A stretch of DNA of 64,000 nt, taken from positions 62,001 to 126,000 of the forward strand of contig JACDOX010000038.1 of the NCBI GenBank assembly GCA_014549065.1, in the 5' to 3' direction. Shown here piece after piece: positions 14,424-33,300 of this stretch (positions are counted from its first letter, which is position 1; the number at the start of each line of letters is the position of its first letter). The stretch comes from Cardinalis cardinalis (taxonomy: Eukaryota > Chordata > Aves > Passeriformes > Cardinalidae). The notes below the pieces were generated by a model. That model was not told where the DNA came from, made no database searches, and was given only the letters and a program-made list of their open reading frames with translations. The position numbers were made by a program, and so were the translations under genes.

Positions 14424-14789
14424 TCATATCTCCACAAAGGCATCCTGACAATAAAAATCATTCTGCTGTTGAAAGATGACGTACTTTCTGCCTTTGGGCA
14501 CTGCCACATAAAACTTCCTTTGTATCCTGCTGAAATGTGTGGAAGTAGCACAAATGTCAGTTAACACTAAATATTTAATCCTGTGGAAGATTTGTACTGC
14601 CTCCAAGTTATCCAGTTCGACAATCTTCCCCTTGTAGAGCTCACAAGGCACAAGACTGACCCTCACTTTTAGTCCTCTTGAAAAACGTCTAGCTGAAGGT
14701 GTCTGCTCTGCATTTTCCCTGAACTTCTCCAGAACAGGTATTTGTTGTACAAAAGCGGCAAGATCGGGGAAGCATTTAACTTCAATCAT
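14424..14789 (-). other. Unrecognised 121-codon open frame inside a GRIN2B intron
   Basis: An ATG-to-stop frame on the minus strand within AT-rich DNA, where a 121-codon frame is longer than expected by chance. It begins MIEVKCFPDLAAFVQQIPVL and includes KIVELDNLEAVQIFHRIKYL and FYVAVPKGRKYVIFQQQNDF. The composition looks protein-like (alternating hydrophobic and charged residues, a possible beta-rich pattern), but I cannot assign a family. An in-frame stop lies eight codons before the ATG. I see no promoter, poly(A) tract or splice context. It could be a remnant of a retrocopied gene, a nested single-exon gene or chance. Confidence 0.25.
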
Positions 14790-15799
14790 GTGAATAATAG
14801 CCCATTGACTTTAATGTCACCACTCATGAGCACAAAGTTAAGTACACGCTTAAGTCTTCTGCATATCTGGGATCCTTGTATAATTTCGATTTAATGTGCT
14901 GCAAAGTACAATGTGAGAAACAATTCATTTTTCAGCTTCACAGCCAAGCATCCATTACTGCCAGAAAAGAGCAGATTCTTTTCTTTCTATAGGTTTTTCA
15001 ATGTCTTTCTGTAGGTTTTTCAGTGAGGCTTTTGTTTTGTATCAACCTGAAATGTTCCATTTACCTCAGATCTACCTATGCTGTTTCGTCTTCCAATTAT
15101 CTCTGTCCCCTTCCTTTGTTACAGAAAAAAAAATATTTTTTCTACTTTTTTCCACTTTTTTCCTTTTTTCACCCTCTTAAATGTAGGTCAGTTTTATGAG
15201 TAGTGCCTTTAGAAAATGACATGTCAAAATACACGTCAGAAATATCAAAATATTTTGTATAAAGTATACTAAAATTAGCTATTTTGGAAAATATCAGAAA
15301 TTCCTTCTGCCTNCTTATACTCTCCTCAAGTTTGTTTTTTGGTTTTTTTTTTTTTCCATAAAAATACTGACCAGTTTTAACTTGAAAGCCTGCCTTTCAA
15401 AAAAAGAAATAAACTCATACCTATTGAAAAAATAACTGGCCCATGCTGCATTTGTCTCAACATTGCATTAACATCTTGAAAAGCAAATAAGTCAAATACG
15501 TGTGAAATTTNAGCAATCTATATTAATTTGCAGGCATGCAGAAATCAATTTCTCTTCTTTTCATGTCAATTACAAATTACCATTTTGATACTTTATTAAC
15601 TTCTTTGGCATTTCCAACTAATTTATAGGAAAGGATACTATTTTTTTATTATTATTAACCTACTGCCTTCTAAATCACTTTATTTAAATGCCCTGCTGGC
15701 TGTCCACATTTGCTTTTATTCTATTACTACTTTATATGAATGGAAATTACGTATAGCTATTAGATTACTTCACACATTAGTTCATTTTATATAATCTTT

Positions 15800-15925
15800 C
15801 CTGTATTTATTGCCTTCGTTAGACTGAAATACCGCAGGCGCTTGTTTCTCTAATGTGTCTGAGGCTCTCTCGCTAATGGAAATTGGGTTATATCTTCTGA
15901 TTGCACTCAGATGAAATCCAGACCC
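15800..15925. promoter_or_regulatory. Possible intronic enhancer / conserved non-coding patch
   Basis: TAAT-rich sequence passes into a CpG-retaining segment (ttcgttagac, accgcaggcgcttg, ctctcgctaatgg). Homeobox-type cores plus retained CpGs hint at selection. Inference only. Confidence 0.25.
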
Positions 15926-18348
15926 AGGAGCTGACTGCATATTCTCGACAGGCCCTCTCACCACTGGGGCTTTTGCAGGGCTCAGGGCAGCAGCAGCAGC
16001 CCCCATGTGGATCCNGGATGGATGCAGCCCAGCAGCACATGCAGAGATGCCCCAGCTGGGCTTGCTGGGAGCTGGCNCGGCCAGTGTGGCACTGCCCCTG
16101 CCAGCACCACCTCCAGCCCCTCTGCTGCACAAGGTGGAGGTGGAAGGAGCTGCTTTGGCAACTGTGCAGGAGGAAAGTGGTTCAGCATGCCACAGGCACA
16201 GGAAGCTGGAAAGGAGGTGCTGTCAACATCAAGACTTCTCCTGCAGAACTGACAAGGCCAGTGCTGCTCTCAGGCAGGAGCAGGTTTCTCCTCCCTCAAA
16301 CTGCCCATGGCTGCCCCAGAGTTAAGAGATAAAGCTTGATGTATGATCTAGCAGATCCCAAGGTTTAAGATGGGGGAACTAACAGCCATCATAAGGTGGT
16401 TCCTGCACCAACTCTGGCACCTGTTTTGAGCCAGCTATGCTCACAGGGTGGCATTCAGCAAGGTGAGCATCACCTGGGACAAAGAGAGAGCGACAGAGGT
16501 CCCTGAATTCATACAGGGGGCCTCCAGACACCCTCAGTTCAACCTGGTACCCTGGGACAGAGGCATCCACTCCAGCCCAGCTCAGACAGACATGCTCAAG
16601 CATCCACAGAAGCACAGTGGGGGCATGACTTTAGTCATTGTATTGCATGCCATTTGGAAGTTAATGCAGGGGCACAGCCAAGACATTCTCCAAGAGACAT
16701 CCACCATCCTGAGCCATCTAGAGCATTTCAGTCTGCTTTTCTGGGAAGTGGCATGCCAGCAGCTGTAGGCATCTCTTGCAGTGGTTCTTCCCAGGCAAAA
16801 CCTAAGGAAGAGGGTCCAAGGAGACGCTCAGGATTGCTGTTGCACAGCGTAGCCAGTCTGACCTTGACAAGTGCACCCCAGCCAGGCACAGGAAGGGATT
16901 TTGTGAGTGGATCTGNCATTCTGGCTGCTCTACAGTGTCAGCGGGACACCTTCCCCAGGTACTGTCAAACTACAGAGACATTTGCAAGCAGATCTGGGTC
17001 TAGGCAAGTAGGAACAATACCATTTTGTATCTGTCACTTTGCTGATAGGCTTGGATTACATCATCTGCTGAGTCCTTGTGCTGGACATGGGTGGCCCTTA
17101 CCAGCTGATGGAGCAGGCCAGGAGTCCAAACTTCCTGACTTTTGCTGTGGACACCAGATCATACATTTGGGATAAAAGAGATTGGAAGCGACAGTTTTCC
17201 TCTTGGAAAACAGTCTTTCCCACCTGGCTTTGAACAGTGACTGCCTCTTTTGAAAGTCTGAACTGGCTTTAAGCAGACAAGAGAAGTGAGGTAGAACACA
17301 GTGCATCTCCACGTGCCCTCAATGTGGCTGTGCCCTTCATCCTGGCCAAGCAGTGCACTGAGAGGGTCAGTGAGTTGCAGTATGCAGGCTTCAGAAAAGG
17401 GTAAAGATGAGATTCAGATAAGTGAATTTCTCCCAAACCAGGGGATCTTGAAGCACTGTGAAAAATGTCTGGATGACTGCTCACAAATCCTACAGGGCCC
17501 TTTGCATATTCAGGGAGTAAAATCCATAAGCCCAGTAGATCAAGCTCATTCACTCACTTTATTTTGGATGGAGTTAGTCCCACCTGCCTTATTGCCCAAA
17601 GGCAGCTGTTGGCCTTCAGTTTCACCAGCCAATTTTCATTTGATTCCAGATGCTCTGGTAGGCTGTAATCTTACCCAAATATTGCACTTGCACTAGCAGC
17701 TATGTTTGAGGCATACCACAATCCTCTATGTACTATAGCCTTTCTCTTCCCCAAGGAAAAAAGCACATATGCTTTAGCATAGCAAAAGTAAATACAGGTA
17801 CATTGGCAGAGAAGTAGAAGAAAATGGCCTCAATCCAATACACACAGGTGGCCCTACAGTGAAATCAACTAAAACAGGCCTAGAAATTTGTATTCAAAGG
17901 CTCTGTGAAGCTCCAGGAGTCACTGCTTTCAAATGACATTTCATGCACATATCTCTGCAGCTATGAAGAATATCTTGAAAAACGTGAGAATGAAAGCATG
18001 TTCTCTCCATGAGCCTAGGCACAGCCTGAGACAATAGATCATAGGTACAAACTATCCCATTTAGCTCAGATAGTTGAAAACCTAATGATGACAAACTAAT
18101 GTTACCTCGGATAGGGCTGGCTGGTTTTGAACAGCATCTTTCAATCTGAAGGTTAGAGCTCACAGCTTCTAATGAGTCTCTGCAACAATCTCCACCTGAC
18201 AGAAAAGCATCCTCCCCTCCACCCCATCCTAAACACAGCACATTGCAAATGAGGAGACAACGTGAAACAAATTGAGGTCAAAATTAAAACAAATAACAGG
18301 AGCAATTCTGCATGGATTGTATTATTCCGTGCCATGTTTCATTCCAGG

Positions 18349-18383
18349 AAAAAAAAAAACAAAACAAAAACCAAATAACAAAA
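18349..18383 (+). repeat. A-rich low-complexity tract
   Basis: Run of A interrupted by C (aaaaacaaaacaaaaacc). There is no adjacent recognisable retroelement body, so it may be simple low-complexity DNA. Confidence 0.75.
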
Positions 18384-19337
18384 TGAGTAAGAAAAGCTCC
18401 TACGGTTAATCTATCACAGGATTTCCAGCCTGCTGAACAGGACACCGTATACACAGGAGACCAGGCCACATATTATTTCTAGACTGTCATGATGGACATA
18501 AGAGTCAGTAACTACAACCAACCCAGCAGCCACAAATGACACTTGCAGTTCTCCTCTTGGTGCTATCCCCAGTAGCAATGGGAGCAACCCGTTGCTATTT
18601 GGCTGCCCTGCAATGGCATGACCCCTTAAGCAGCCTCAGTGACCGAGTAACAAGCTCAGCATGGGCAATTGAGCCTCACAATACTCAATTCCTTGTGAAT
18701 AGCCTCACCAGAAAGCAAAAGTAAAGGAGTGCACAAAGCATTACACCCTCACGAGCCAGACAGCGCTACCCTGCGTGTATCAGGAATCTTCTCAAATCCT
18801 CAAGTGTTCAGAGTCCAGCAGAAAGGAATGCTCTGCANGGACAAAATGCTGTGCAGATAAACAAGGCATTGAAATGCAGTCTGAATACAAAACAATTTCT
18901 TGTGGTCAGCCTCCAAACACCTTGAAAAAACAACAGTATAACTTCAAATGCAAGCAATAGTAAATCATCAAAGGCACAGTGATTTACCCCCATGGACAGA
19001 ACTTGTTTTCAGAATAAATTAACAGATCATATTTGCTAGCCTAATGGCCAGCATCTCTACCCAAAAGAAATGATTTAATCCTGAAAAACCAGGTTATAGC
19101 CATTATACACATCGTCTCCAAAGCTCCATTAATGTGTTTCTTGCTGACAGGCAAGGTGTGGTTTGGGATCATGCAAGCTAGCACAGTTCAGTTCTGTCTA
19201 TAATTCATTCCTGAAGTGCTTAACACATGTAAACGTGTAACTGAATACCAATGAAGAACAGTTGTGCTATTTAAACTAGGGACTAAAGCTATGACGTGAC
19301 TCTGAAAACACCTGCCCACTTTCCTTGGGAAAGGANA

Positions 19338-22442
<3,105 letters not shown>

Positions 22443-22568
22443 CTCTGCCATCAGCAAGGCACCGATTGTAGCCCACAGGGCTGAAGTACTCAAAGACGAA
22501 GACAGCCACCGCAGAGATGATAAGCAGCATCACAAACATCATCACCCATACGTCAGCACTGAAAGGTT
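22443..22568 (-). CDS. GRIN2B: GRIN2B exon: pre-M1 helix and transmembrane segment M1
   Basis: This 126-bp exon has acceptor cctctccag|AACC and donor GGCAGAG|gtaagg, phase 1 on both sides. It reads (E)[20 protein letters not shown] followed by [31 protein letters not shown] is the pre-M1 cuff helix, and [20 protein letters not shown] is the first membrane-spanning segment. YFSPVGYNR starts the cytoplasmic M1-M2 loop. CLADGR distinguishes 2B from 2A, which has a different loop end. One conservative Val-to-Ile difference (LLIISAV) is seen against my memory of the mammalian sequence. The exon is symmetric, but skipping it would remove M1, so it should be constitutive. Confidence 0.97.
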
Positions 22569-25418
<2,850 letters not shown>

Positions 25419-25627
25419 TCAGTCACTATGCGTTTTTGGCAAGGGACCGTGTTCCTCATGCAAGTGCCACTTAGGGGGTCCACGTTCTCCACAATGACAA
25501 ATGGTGCCTCTTCCAAGGTCACGATACTCAGGTGATCATCCTCACGTTCCTCAGAGTCAGGATACAGCTCAAAGCGTGGCCACACGTAATACTTCATCTG
25601 CAACTTTTTTTCCTTCCATTTCCCCAC
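25419..25627 (-). CDS. GRIN2B: GRIN2B exon: linker into ligand-binding domain, start of S1
   Basis: This 209-bp exon encodes the entry into the ligand-binding domain of GluN2B, the glutamate-binding subunit of postsynaptic NMDA receptors. It reads from [18 protein letters not shown] through [19 protein letters not shown] to [15 protein letters not shown]. The acceptor is ccgcag|GTG (phase 0) and the donor is ACTGA|gtacgc (phase 2). The conserved [16 protein letters not shown] stretch marks S1 of NMDA receptors, and the cysteines in [11 protein letters not shown] belong to the conserved S1 disulfides. It is the most 5' GRIN2B exon I can find; the amino-terminal-domain exons are not visible up to 64000. 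Between WPR and EDDHLS it carries [11 protein letters not shown], about two residues longer than the mammalian protein as I remember it. The assignment to 2B rather than 2A, 2C or 2D rests on KYYVWPR and on the following exons. Confidence 0.95.
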
Positions 25628-26265
25628 CTGCGGAGACACAAACCACAGAAGATAGACCTCTAATTGAGCCATCCCTTTGCATCAACCACAGCTACTGCAG
25701 GACTGGGTAAGATGATCATCCTGGAGTACCCAAACTCATGACTCATGTAAGATGGAGATATTTCTGGGGAGAAGGCTCTGAGTGAGTTGATTCAAACAAG
25801 GAGGAAGTACAGAACAAGAAATATCTCTGAGCTGTCTCATCTCTGTTATGGTCTCACCTCCTGGCAGAGTGAGTGGATAACCATGGGAATACTGTGACTG
25901 TGGTCAAACAGACTTATGTCCTTCAACCTTTTCGGCCAAACAACTGAACCTTAGCTGGAAACAAGGAATTGTTTTACATTTCTGATGCATGAAAATTAAT
26001 ACCAAAGAGTATCTATGATGATTTTTAAATCTTGCTATTTTTTCCCTAATTCTCATAACTTCCATAAATTTCTATTGCAATTTTAGAGCACTTAATTTTC
26101 CATTCCCTAAGTGAATAGAGATCATATCTTCAGTAGTCAAAAAAGGGGGCGGGACTCAATTATCTTATACCTACTGCTAAGAATGAAAGCTGTTTAGAAG
26201 CCACTGCAGTCCTTAAAGAGACAATACATACAAGCTCACCCACTGCCCAGGCAGACCATTTCTTG

Positions 26266-26308
26266 CAAAAAAAAAACAAAAAAAACAAAAAAAAACAAAA
26301 AAAAAAAC
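26266..26308 (+). repeat. (A)nC simple repeat
   Basis: Long A runs broken by single C residues over about 43 bp, close to the 5' side of the first visible GRIN2B exon. Likely length-polymorphic. Confidence 0.85.
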
Positions 26309-28799
26309 ATCCAGGGAAAAAAGAAAACTTGAACATCAACTGTACTTTCAACTATCAAAGTCTCGCCTTTGTTCTCAATTCACCCTCCCACCATCACAGT
26401 TGACAGTAATTAGCACCTTGGCTGGCAACCAAAGCTGAGAGGGTGAAGAAGCTAACTGGGCTTTAGAAGAAGCTTTCCTCTATGATCCTCAAAGCAAGTC
26501 CTCCAGGCCAGGACTGAGACATGCTGACTTGATGGCAGAGGCAGTGTGGGTGCGTGAGGAGCTTGCATGACTGCTCTTAGCGGTGTACCTGCTTGGTGGG
26601 TAAACAGAAAAGCTTCACTCCACTCCAACACCCCTCCCACAACCCCCAAATTTCAGTCATNTATTTATTGAAATGACAGAATGGGAGGGAGAAACATTTA
26701 GTAAAGGCTCATTAGGTGTCAGTGGATAATCTGTGAAACTCAAAGCCCAGCTGGGGTTTGGCATTTGAGAGTATCCAGAATTCACATAAAACACTTGTCA
26801 CCTTCAAAACAAACAAACACTTCNTCTGGCCATGAAAGAAAAATCCTCTCTGAGGGCTGTGGAGGGGAAGAAAGGCAGAAGAAATCACCCAGAGACAGCA
26901 ATTTCCACATCCACCCTCCTTGTTCAGGGTGAACACAGCACCCCAGTGAGCACAAGGTGGGGGGGTTGTAAAAAGGTGGGCAGTTGGTCTTGCCTTCCCA
27001 AAGGCAAAGAATGCCAAGGAGAGCTTGCCCATAATGTTCCCTCCACCCATGGAGATGCTCTGTACTCATGCTAATATCTAAGCCTGGATGTGGAAAGTGA
27101 ATTTCTAAGGGAAAAAAGAGCACAGACTCACATGCTTATCCAGGGTCTGCTCAGCCCTGGGCTTCCCACTCATTCACCAAGCAGATCAATTTATCATCAT
27201 CTGAGCCAGAGATTTCTGCAGTGCTACTTTAGCTCTCAAGTAACTGAGCTCAAATCCCCAAAAGTAGTAACTGCCACACGGGGCTCAGCAGGGACCAGTG
27301 ATTAAGATGCTGCACAGAACAGCCCAGTTTTCAGCTCAGTAACATTAACTTATCATAGAAATAAGTGGCTGATGAAAGAGACATCTCGCAGAATCTCAGC
27401 AGCACTTAGATATCTCAGCAACAGCCATGATATAACCCCCTAAGTGATAAATTAGATTAGATAGGCAAACCCAACCCATAATTACCCAGAAGTTCTCTGG
27501 GATAGAAAGGGGAGTTCATAAGGCTGTGTGCCAGGCACGTCTCACAGTGTTGTACTACACAGAAACATTATGAAATTAGGATAACAATGACAGTGTTGCC
27601 ACAGTCTTCTGTGCACTAAATCACCTCACCTGCAAATACAGCAGTACACATCCATTCCTTATTATCCCAATAAAATAATTCTAAATTGTCCAAAGAGGAA
27701 GAAAAATAGGAAGTAAGTAAATGTTCTGATCTCCAAATCAACGATGGATTGTCTCAAAAATATGTGCAAATGTCACATTTTATTGCTAACCTGAACAATC
27801 AGACATGCCATGTAACTCCATATATGTCCAGATATGAATAAAAAAAGTCAGAAAATCATAGTGAATTAAAAGAGGGCAGACTTCTTTGCATGCTTATGCA
27901 TGCAAAGGTCAAATATATATTCACATAGTTAAAGAAGGATGGGCATAAGCAACATGTGGGCAATAAGAAACACCACATGTGCAGAGGATGGAGACAATGC
28001 AAGATAAAGAATACTCAAATGTATCATAGGCTAGGTAATCTGCCATTAGAGGAAAGGACCAATTCACTGCAGGGACAGAAATTAGCAGAATTAAATGCCA
28101 CAGATTTGTCCAGGTAAAGCTGCCTAAGCTTAAAGAATATAACCTACCAAGCTGTGCAGAGCAGAGCAAGGCATTTCAGAAGACTCAGGGTATTTTGTAT
28201 TAACAGCCTATGAACTGTTATTACTTGGGTTCTGATGAGTGCTTGCCTCAGCAAAAAGAGGAAAAATAAACTATCCCAGGCATCCTTCATTTTGGTCACC
28301 CTGCAGTTTCAAGACCCATTGGGTGTTCTCCAATCAGTCCAGTCATCCAAACTCCCACTGGGAGTCCTGAAAGGTCACAGAATCAGTAAAAGTAAAGATG
28401 CTAGGAATCTATAAAAACTCCTTTCTAATCATATTCTCCAATCTCTGTATAATGTTACTTTATGCCAGGACACAGCTCCTAAGCAACAGAATTTCGCCTT
28501 AACTGTCCCNTGCTCCATCTGATCTTGTCAAGAAGTAAAGCCACTTTGGCTTGGGGGTGAATTTGGAGGTGTTGAAGGAGGGGAGTAGTTAACTTTCACC
28601 TTGAATATAAGATCCTATTTTGGATAATAAGATTGGAAGTAGAAGTCCAACACATTTGCAAAGAAAGAAAGGGAGAACTATTGNAGAACAGAAAGGTAAT
28701 CACACATGCTATTTGTTTGTCTAAGCATATAAGTTATCCCATGCAGACAAAAGGTAAGATTGCCTATGCAAGGGGAAAACTAGTGGGAGCCTTGTGAAA

Positions 28800-28925
28800 G
28801 CCTTCCAGCCAGCTGGCAAATTGCCTCAACCGCGGTATAATGCAGCCAGAATAAAAGAGTTCTGCAGTATGTTAATGCGCCTCTTTAATGAAAGGTGCAT
28901 CACATTAGTTCCTTGAAACTAATTC
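28800..28925. promoter_or_regulatory. Possible intronic enhancer patch
   Basis: Contains cctcaaccgcggtataat (AACCGCGGT is a short palindrome close to RUNX/grainyhead-type sites), atgttaatgcgcctctttaa and cacattagttcc, with retained CpGs in AT-rich surroundings. Inference from composition. Confidence 0.25.
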
Positions 28926-28984
28926 TTAACAGAGGCTTTTCTCTCCTCCCAAGGGAAGCTAAGGCTTGTAACAGCCATTTGTGG

Positions 28985-29190
28985 CAGATGTTTCTCTAAC
29001 CTGTCCCTACACCGACAGAGTCCATGGTCTCCATAAGCAATCTATTCCAGTGCTTNGCCATCCTTCCCATTAAAAAGTGAGGTTTTTCTCCTGGTGTTTA
29101 ACCTAAATCTTCTTGCTGCAATTTATACCAGCAGAGTGTATTTTCTTATTCTCCTACATGTGCTCTTTTCAGTGTTATCAGGTCAGTAAG
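28985..29190 (-). mobile_element. Ancient CR1 LINE fragment
   Basis: The plus-strand order attccagtgcttngccatcc, aaaaagtgaggtttttctcc, aacctaaatcttcttgctgc, aatttataccagcagagtg follows the reverse-complemented older CR1 consensus (tgcttagccaccct, ctaacctaaacctcccttgc, tgcaatttaagccca). Strongly diverged. Confidence 0.7.
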
Positions 29191-30270
29191 ATATTTTTAA
29201 CAGAGAGGAGCTGATATCCTCATTCAGTGGCTATCTTATAAGCTACACTGGCAAAAGCAGCCACCTGTTCAAATGACCAGCATCCAGTCTCACAATTCAC
29301 AAAATCCTTACCCAGACAGGTACTATGGACAAGTACAAGGTACTCCCATGAATTTCCAAAATCATTTGTTCCAATAAAGGCAGAAGTAAATTCCTGATGT
29401 AAGTCAGTAAATTCCTCCTAATATGGCAAGCTAGGACTTCAAAACACAAGAGCATCTGGAAAGACCTATAACTACTGTCAACAGACAGAAAACTAAAATC
29501 CCCTAGAAATTNGATTTTCAAGGGCTAGGCACAAGAATACAGTTCTGAATTAAACAAGAAATGTTCAGGGATGTTTCTTAGGCAAGATACTCAGCAGCAT
29601 TCACTGGTATTTGGGGTAGAGGTTCAGGAGAGAGCCTGAACCTTCAGGTGCTTGTTTTTCAACAGGCTGGAGTAAAACTAGCTAGGTGAAGTCTCCTGAA
29701 AGTTATTATTTTATTCAGGCTCCTGTTTGCACCATGCCTTGCACCAATCTCTTCTCATTTACAATTTTATCTCAATTCCTGCTCTCTCTCTTCCCTGCCC
29801 CCCCACTCCCACCTCAGTATAGAAGAAATGCAAAAGGAACAAAAGGGATTTGGTTTCATCTGCAGAATAAAAAAAAAGACCATTCCAAACTCACTTAGGA
29901 CTTGAACTGCTTTCTGCATTTTCGCAAAAGCTCAGTGTTTCCTCCCTTATTATTGGTTCTTTTATTTCTTTTTCCCCAGGAGCAAAGGAGTTTATTCATT
30001 CCAGTGGGGAAGCACTAAAGCAACAACAGAGAGCATGAATTAGGAGGCAGAAATTCCCTATTCCACAAAGAATCTCTGTAACCCAATCTGCACCCTTGTG
30101 GCTCTACATTGGGTAAAACTGAGATAACGTCAGGTTTTTACATCTGGGGTGCACTGGGTAGATAAACACAGAAAAGGCCACAAGGCTCACAGATACTGTA
30201 GAAGTGAGGAGACACATACACAGTGTCTAGAGCTAGATGAGGGAACATATACAGCATGTATCTATGAATG

Positions 30271-30309
30271 GTATAAATGTGAAATGTATAAATGTGTATA
30301 AGTGTGAAA
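30271..30309. repeat. Short imperfect tandem repeat (about 17-bp unit)
   Basis: GTATAAATGTG recurs with small changes (gtataaatgtgaaatgtata followed by aatgtgtataagtgtg). Confidence 0.6.
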
Positions 30310-33300
30310 ACTTCCTGTCTTTAATCTTTGGGAAAATCTTACATAACTTTTACACCTGAATTAAATACATGGAAGACGGAAGATCAAATATAGAAAAGGT
30401 AAAGGTAGGATGTTGGACAAGGGGCAGAAAATAGGACTGTTATTGGTAATATAGTTGATGGAGAAGCATACCTAACCCCTCTGGGAAGCAGGGCATGTCC
30501 AAGGAGAAACGAGATTCTTGCCAGTAGAATTGGTACAGATCCTGAATGAGGACATGGGAAAACCAGAACAACTAGGCAGGANCTGAAAAGGGCTACTCTA
30601 GAAGCACCATAGAAATAGCAGTTATAACTGGGACACTGCCAATGGAAGTAGGCATAACTCAGGGTACATAAAATAAAGGTAGACCTAGGGGATGCTGTTG
30701 TAACCTTAATGCTGCAGTAGACTGTGAAGAAATAAATCATGCATAAATAAAGTAGAATCATTTTGGATTGAAATAGGTTTTGGAAGACTGGTGCAAGATA
30801 TTCCATGAGGACCAAACTACAGAGATCTACTGTAGCTCCACAGGCTTGGCTCTCAGTCTAGATGGAGATGCCATTACTGTTTCTAAAGAGAAATTTTATC
30901 AGGAGCTAAGTTATTATGGAAGTCTTTAGCTTCACAGAGATTAGATNGAGAACAAATGCAAATTTTCACAGCAGCAACTTGATGTTTCTTTTTCTGGATC
31001 TGATAGCTGGCATATTTCTTTACCCCAAAATTACTCAACAGGCAATAGGTCGTGATGTTTTACACTCAGTTTGGGCAAAGCAGCAAGGAACCTTACAGGA
31101 AAGCTAATTATCAAAAATAACCTTGGATTGAGCGATTAGGGGAACAGACAGCCTCTCTTAAAGAAGGAGATTAAAAAGCTTGTCTAACCTAGATAAATGA
31201 AAGACAAGAGGGGATATGACTCCTCTGTATAAATAAAGGGGGGACAGATACACAAGGGAGAAAAGAAAGTGATTTTTAAGCANGAAAAACAATGCCAGTA
31301 AAACAACAACTGATTGTAAGGAAATTTGCCTTGAAAATAAGATAGATTTTAACCATCAGAGGGGGAGGTTCTGAAACAGCTGTCCAAAAGTAGCTGTGAA
31401 AACAGCTAAAATGGGGTCAAGAAGAAGCACAACTGGTTTGTACAGGGCTATATGATTTTGCTGCCTAGAGCAGAGGGATGGGACCAGATGAGCCTTTCCA
31501 GTCCAGTGACTATAAATAAGCAGAAACAAGAGGAGGAATTCCNCTGTGAAAAGCCTTTTCCCCTCAATTTTTCCATCTGCAAATGTCAAAACTCAGTCTT
31601 AATCATCATATCTCTGTCCCCCAGCTAACCCACATGAACACAAAGACTCATGCAAATGATACCTCCAACTCCTTTGCTCCTACTTCCCTCATTCAGCAGC
31701 AANACCTTCTCTAGTGCCCTGAGAATAAAACATTCCTCTTAGCCTTCATCCAAGCTGGTTAAGTTATGANTCTCAGATTTACAGTGCTGATATCACCTCA
31801 CTACCAAAAGTATCATTCCTGAGATGCTACAGGTTTGTATCCTCACATAGGCTGGTCTACAGCAGGTGGAAAAGAGATGCCACAAAGAGCAAAAATCCCC
31901 TGTTTACAGACACTTTAAGGTGATTAATTAACCACATCAGCCAAAGCAGACAAGAAATGGTTGTGAATGCTCCACATGCAAAATTAATTAACACAAAAAC
32001 AACACTCCTTCCTGAACCTCAAGTTCACCTTCCACAACCACCTGGGGAAGGATGCTTTCTTGACTGCACCTGCAGAAGCAGGAATTGCTTCTAATAGCCT
32101 TTCAATTAAAAATGTAGGCTGCAGGAGATGGTGTGATTTTCTCCCCTCTATATTTATACAGCACCTAGCATATGCCAGAAGGAGAGAGGTTGAGCTTAGA
32201 ATACAGACAGGGTGAGATACTTGCTCCTGCTTTACAACTCATTCTGGGAATAAAAGCTCTTTGCAGAAACACGGTCTTCCATCTCACCGAGGTCTGGCAT
32301 TTACACAACTCTTGCCATTTTTGCTGAAACATTTATTTCCTGGTGCATTTATATGCCTTTTGCAGTTGCTAAGGTCCTGTCCCCTGCCATGATTAGCCAG
32401 AGAAGGTTAATGAGGTATACTTTGAGCACTTCTGACTTCTGCAAAGTCAGTGAACTATGGGGCTCCACTGGTGTCACAAAAAGGTCAGAGCTGTGAGAAT
32501 GCCAAAGAGTTTGCCTTGCTAAATCATTCCTCCAAACCAGAAGGCACCAAGAATTCAATACAGGTATAAAACTAGCCCCTCTGGGAGATGATGGTGTTCT
32601 TGATGGTAGCATTAATTTGGTATCCCAGAAAGTGGTTCATGCAGGCGAGGCTGGCCTGGATGCAGCAGGGACACCTGGGGGACATAGTTATTCAAGGACC
32701 TCAGTGCTACCTGATGTATACATAACCATGATTTATGGAAATGCAGACTGCAATCAGCACAGGCATAAATAGGAGACATGAGGAGAGAGGAAGCTGTTAA
32801 TGGCAGCAGGGGCTATGATCTGAGTAGGCTGGAGAATGTAACTCTAAGCTTCTAGCAGGGGCAAATCAGGTGTTAGGATTTGGGAAGAAGAATTAGAANA
32901 AAATTTATATCGGAACAAATACTGAAAACTGACTACCATCCAACATAACCCACCTTCAGCTAACAGGCAGTGACAGCACCTGACTCAGACTCTTACTTAA
33001 TAGTGTTGTATACTTAGAGCCATCATGCCCTTCTGAAATGACTGTGTGAGGACAGGGGAGCTTAATAAATGTCCCAAATTCCAGCAAGATCAGTCTTTTC
33101 TGATTCTNGTCTGGTAAATAAAATCTAAAGTCGGGGAGCTTATACTGTCCCTATCATTGTTCATCTAAGGTGAAAGAAGGTTTCACCTTGAGCGTCTCCT
33201 GTGTTCTCCTTTGCAGAACTGTGAGGCAGGGGNAAATGTAGCAGGGGCTCTGGTAAGATTGCACATTTTGTGTCCCAGGCGGTTCAGGAGTCACAAAGGC

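Noticed and set aside
16654..17175. Open frames of 140-170 codons around 15.9-17.3 kb
   Set aside because: Several frames on both strands are open together, as expected from GC-richer sequence. No domain or splice structure was seen.
32145..32200. atacagcacctagcatatgc, resembling an old amniote repeat tail
   Set aside because: Only about 20 bp match from memory; not enough for a call.
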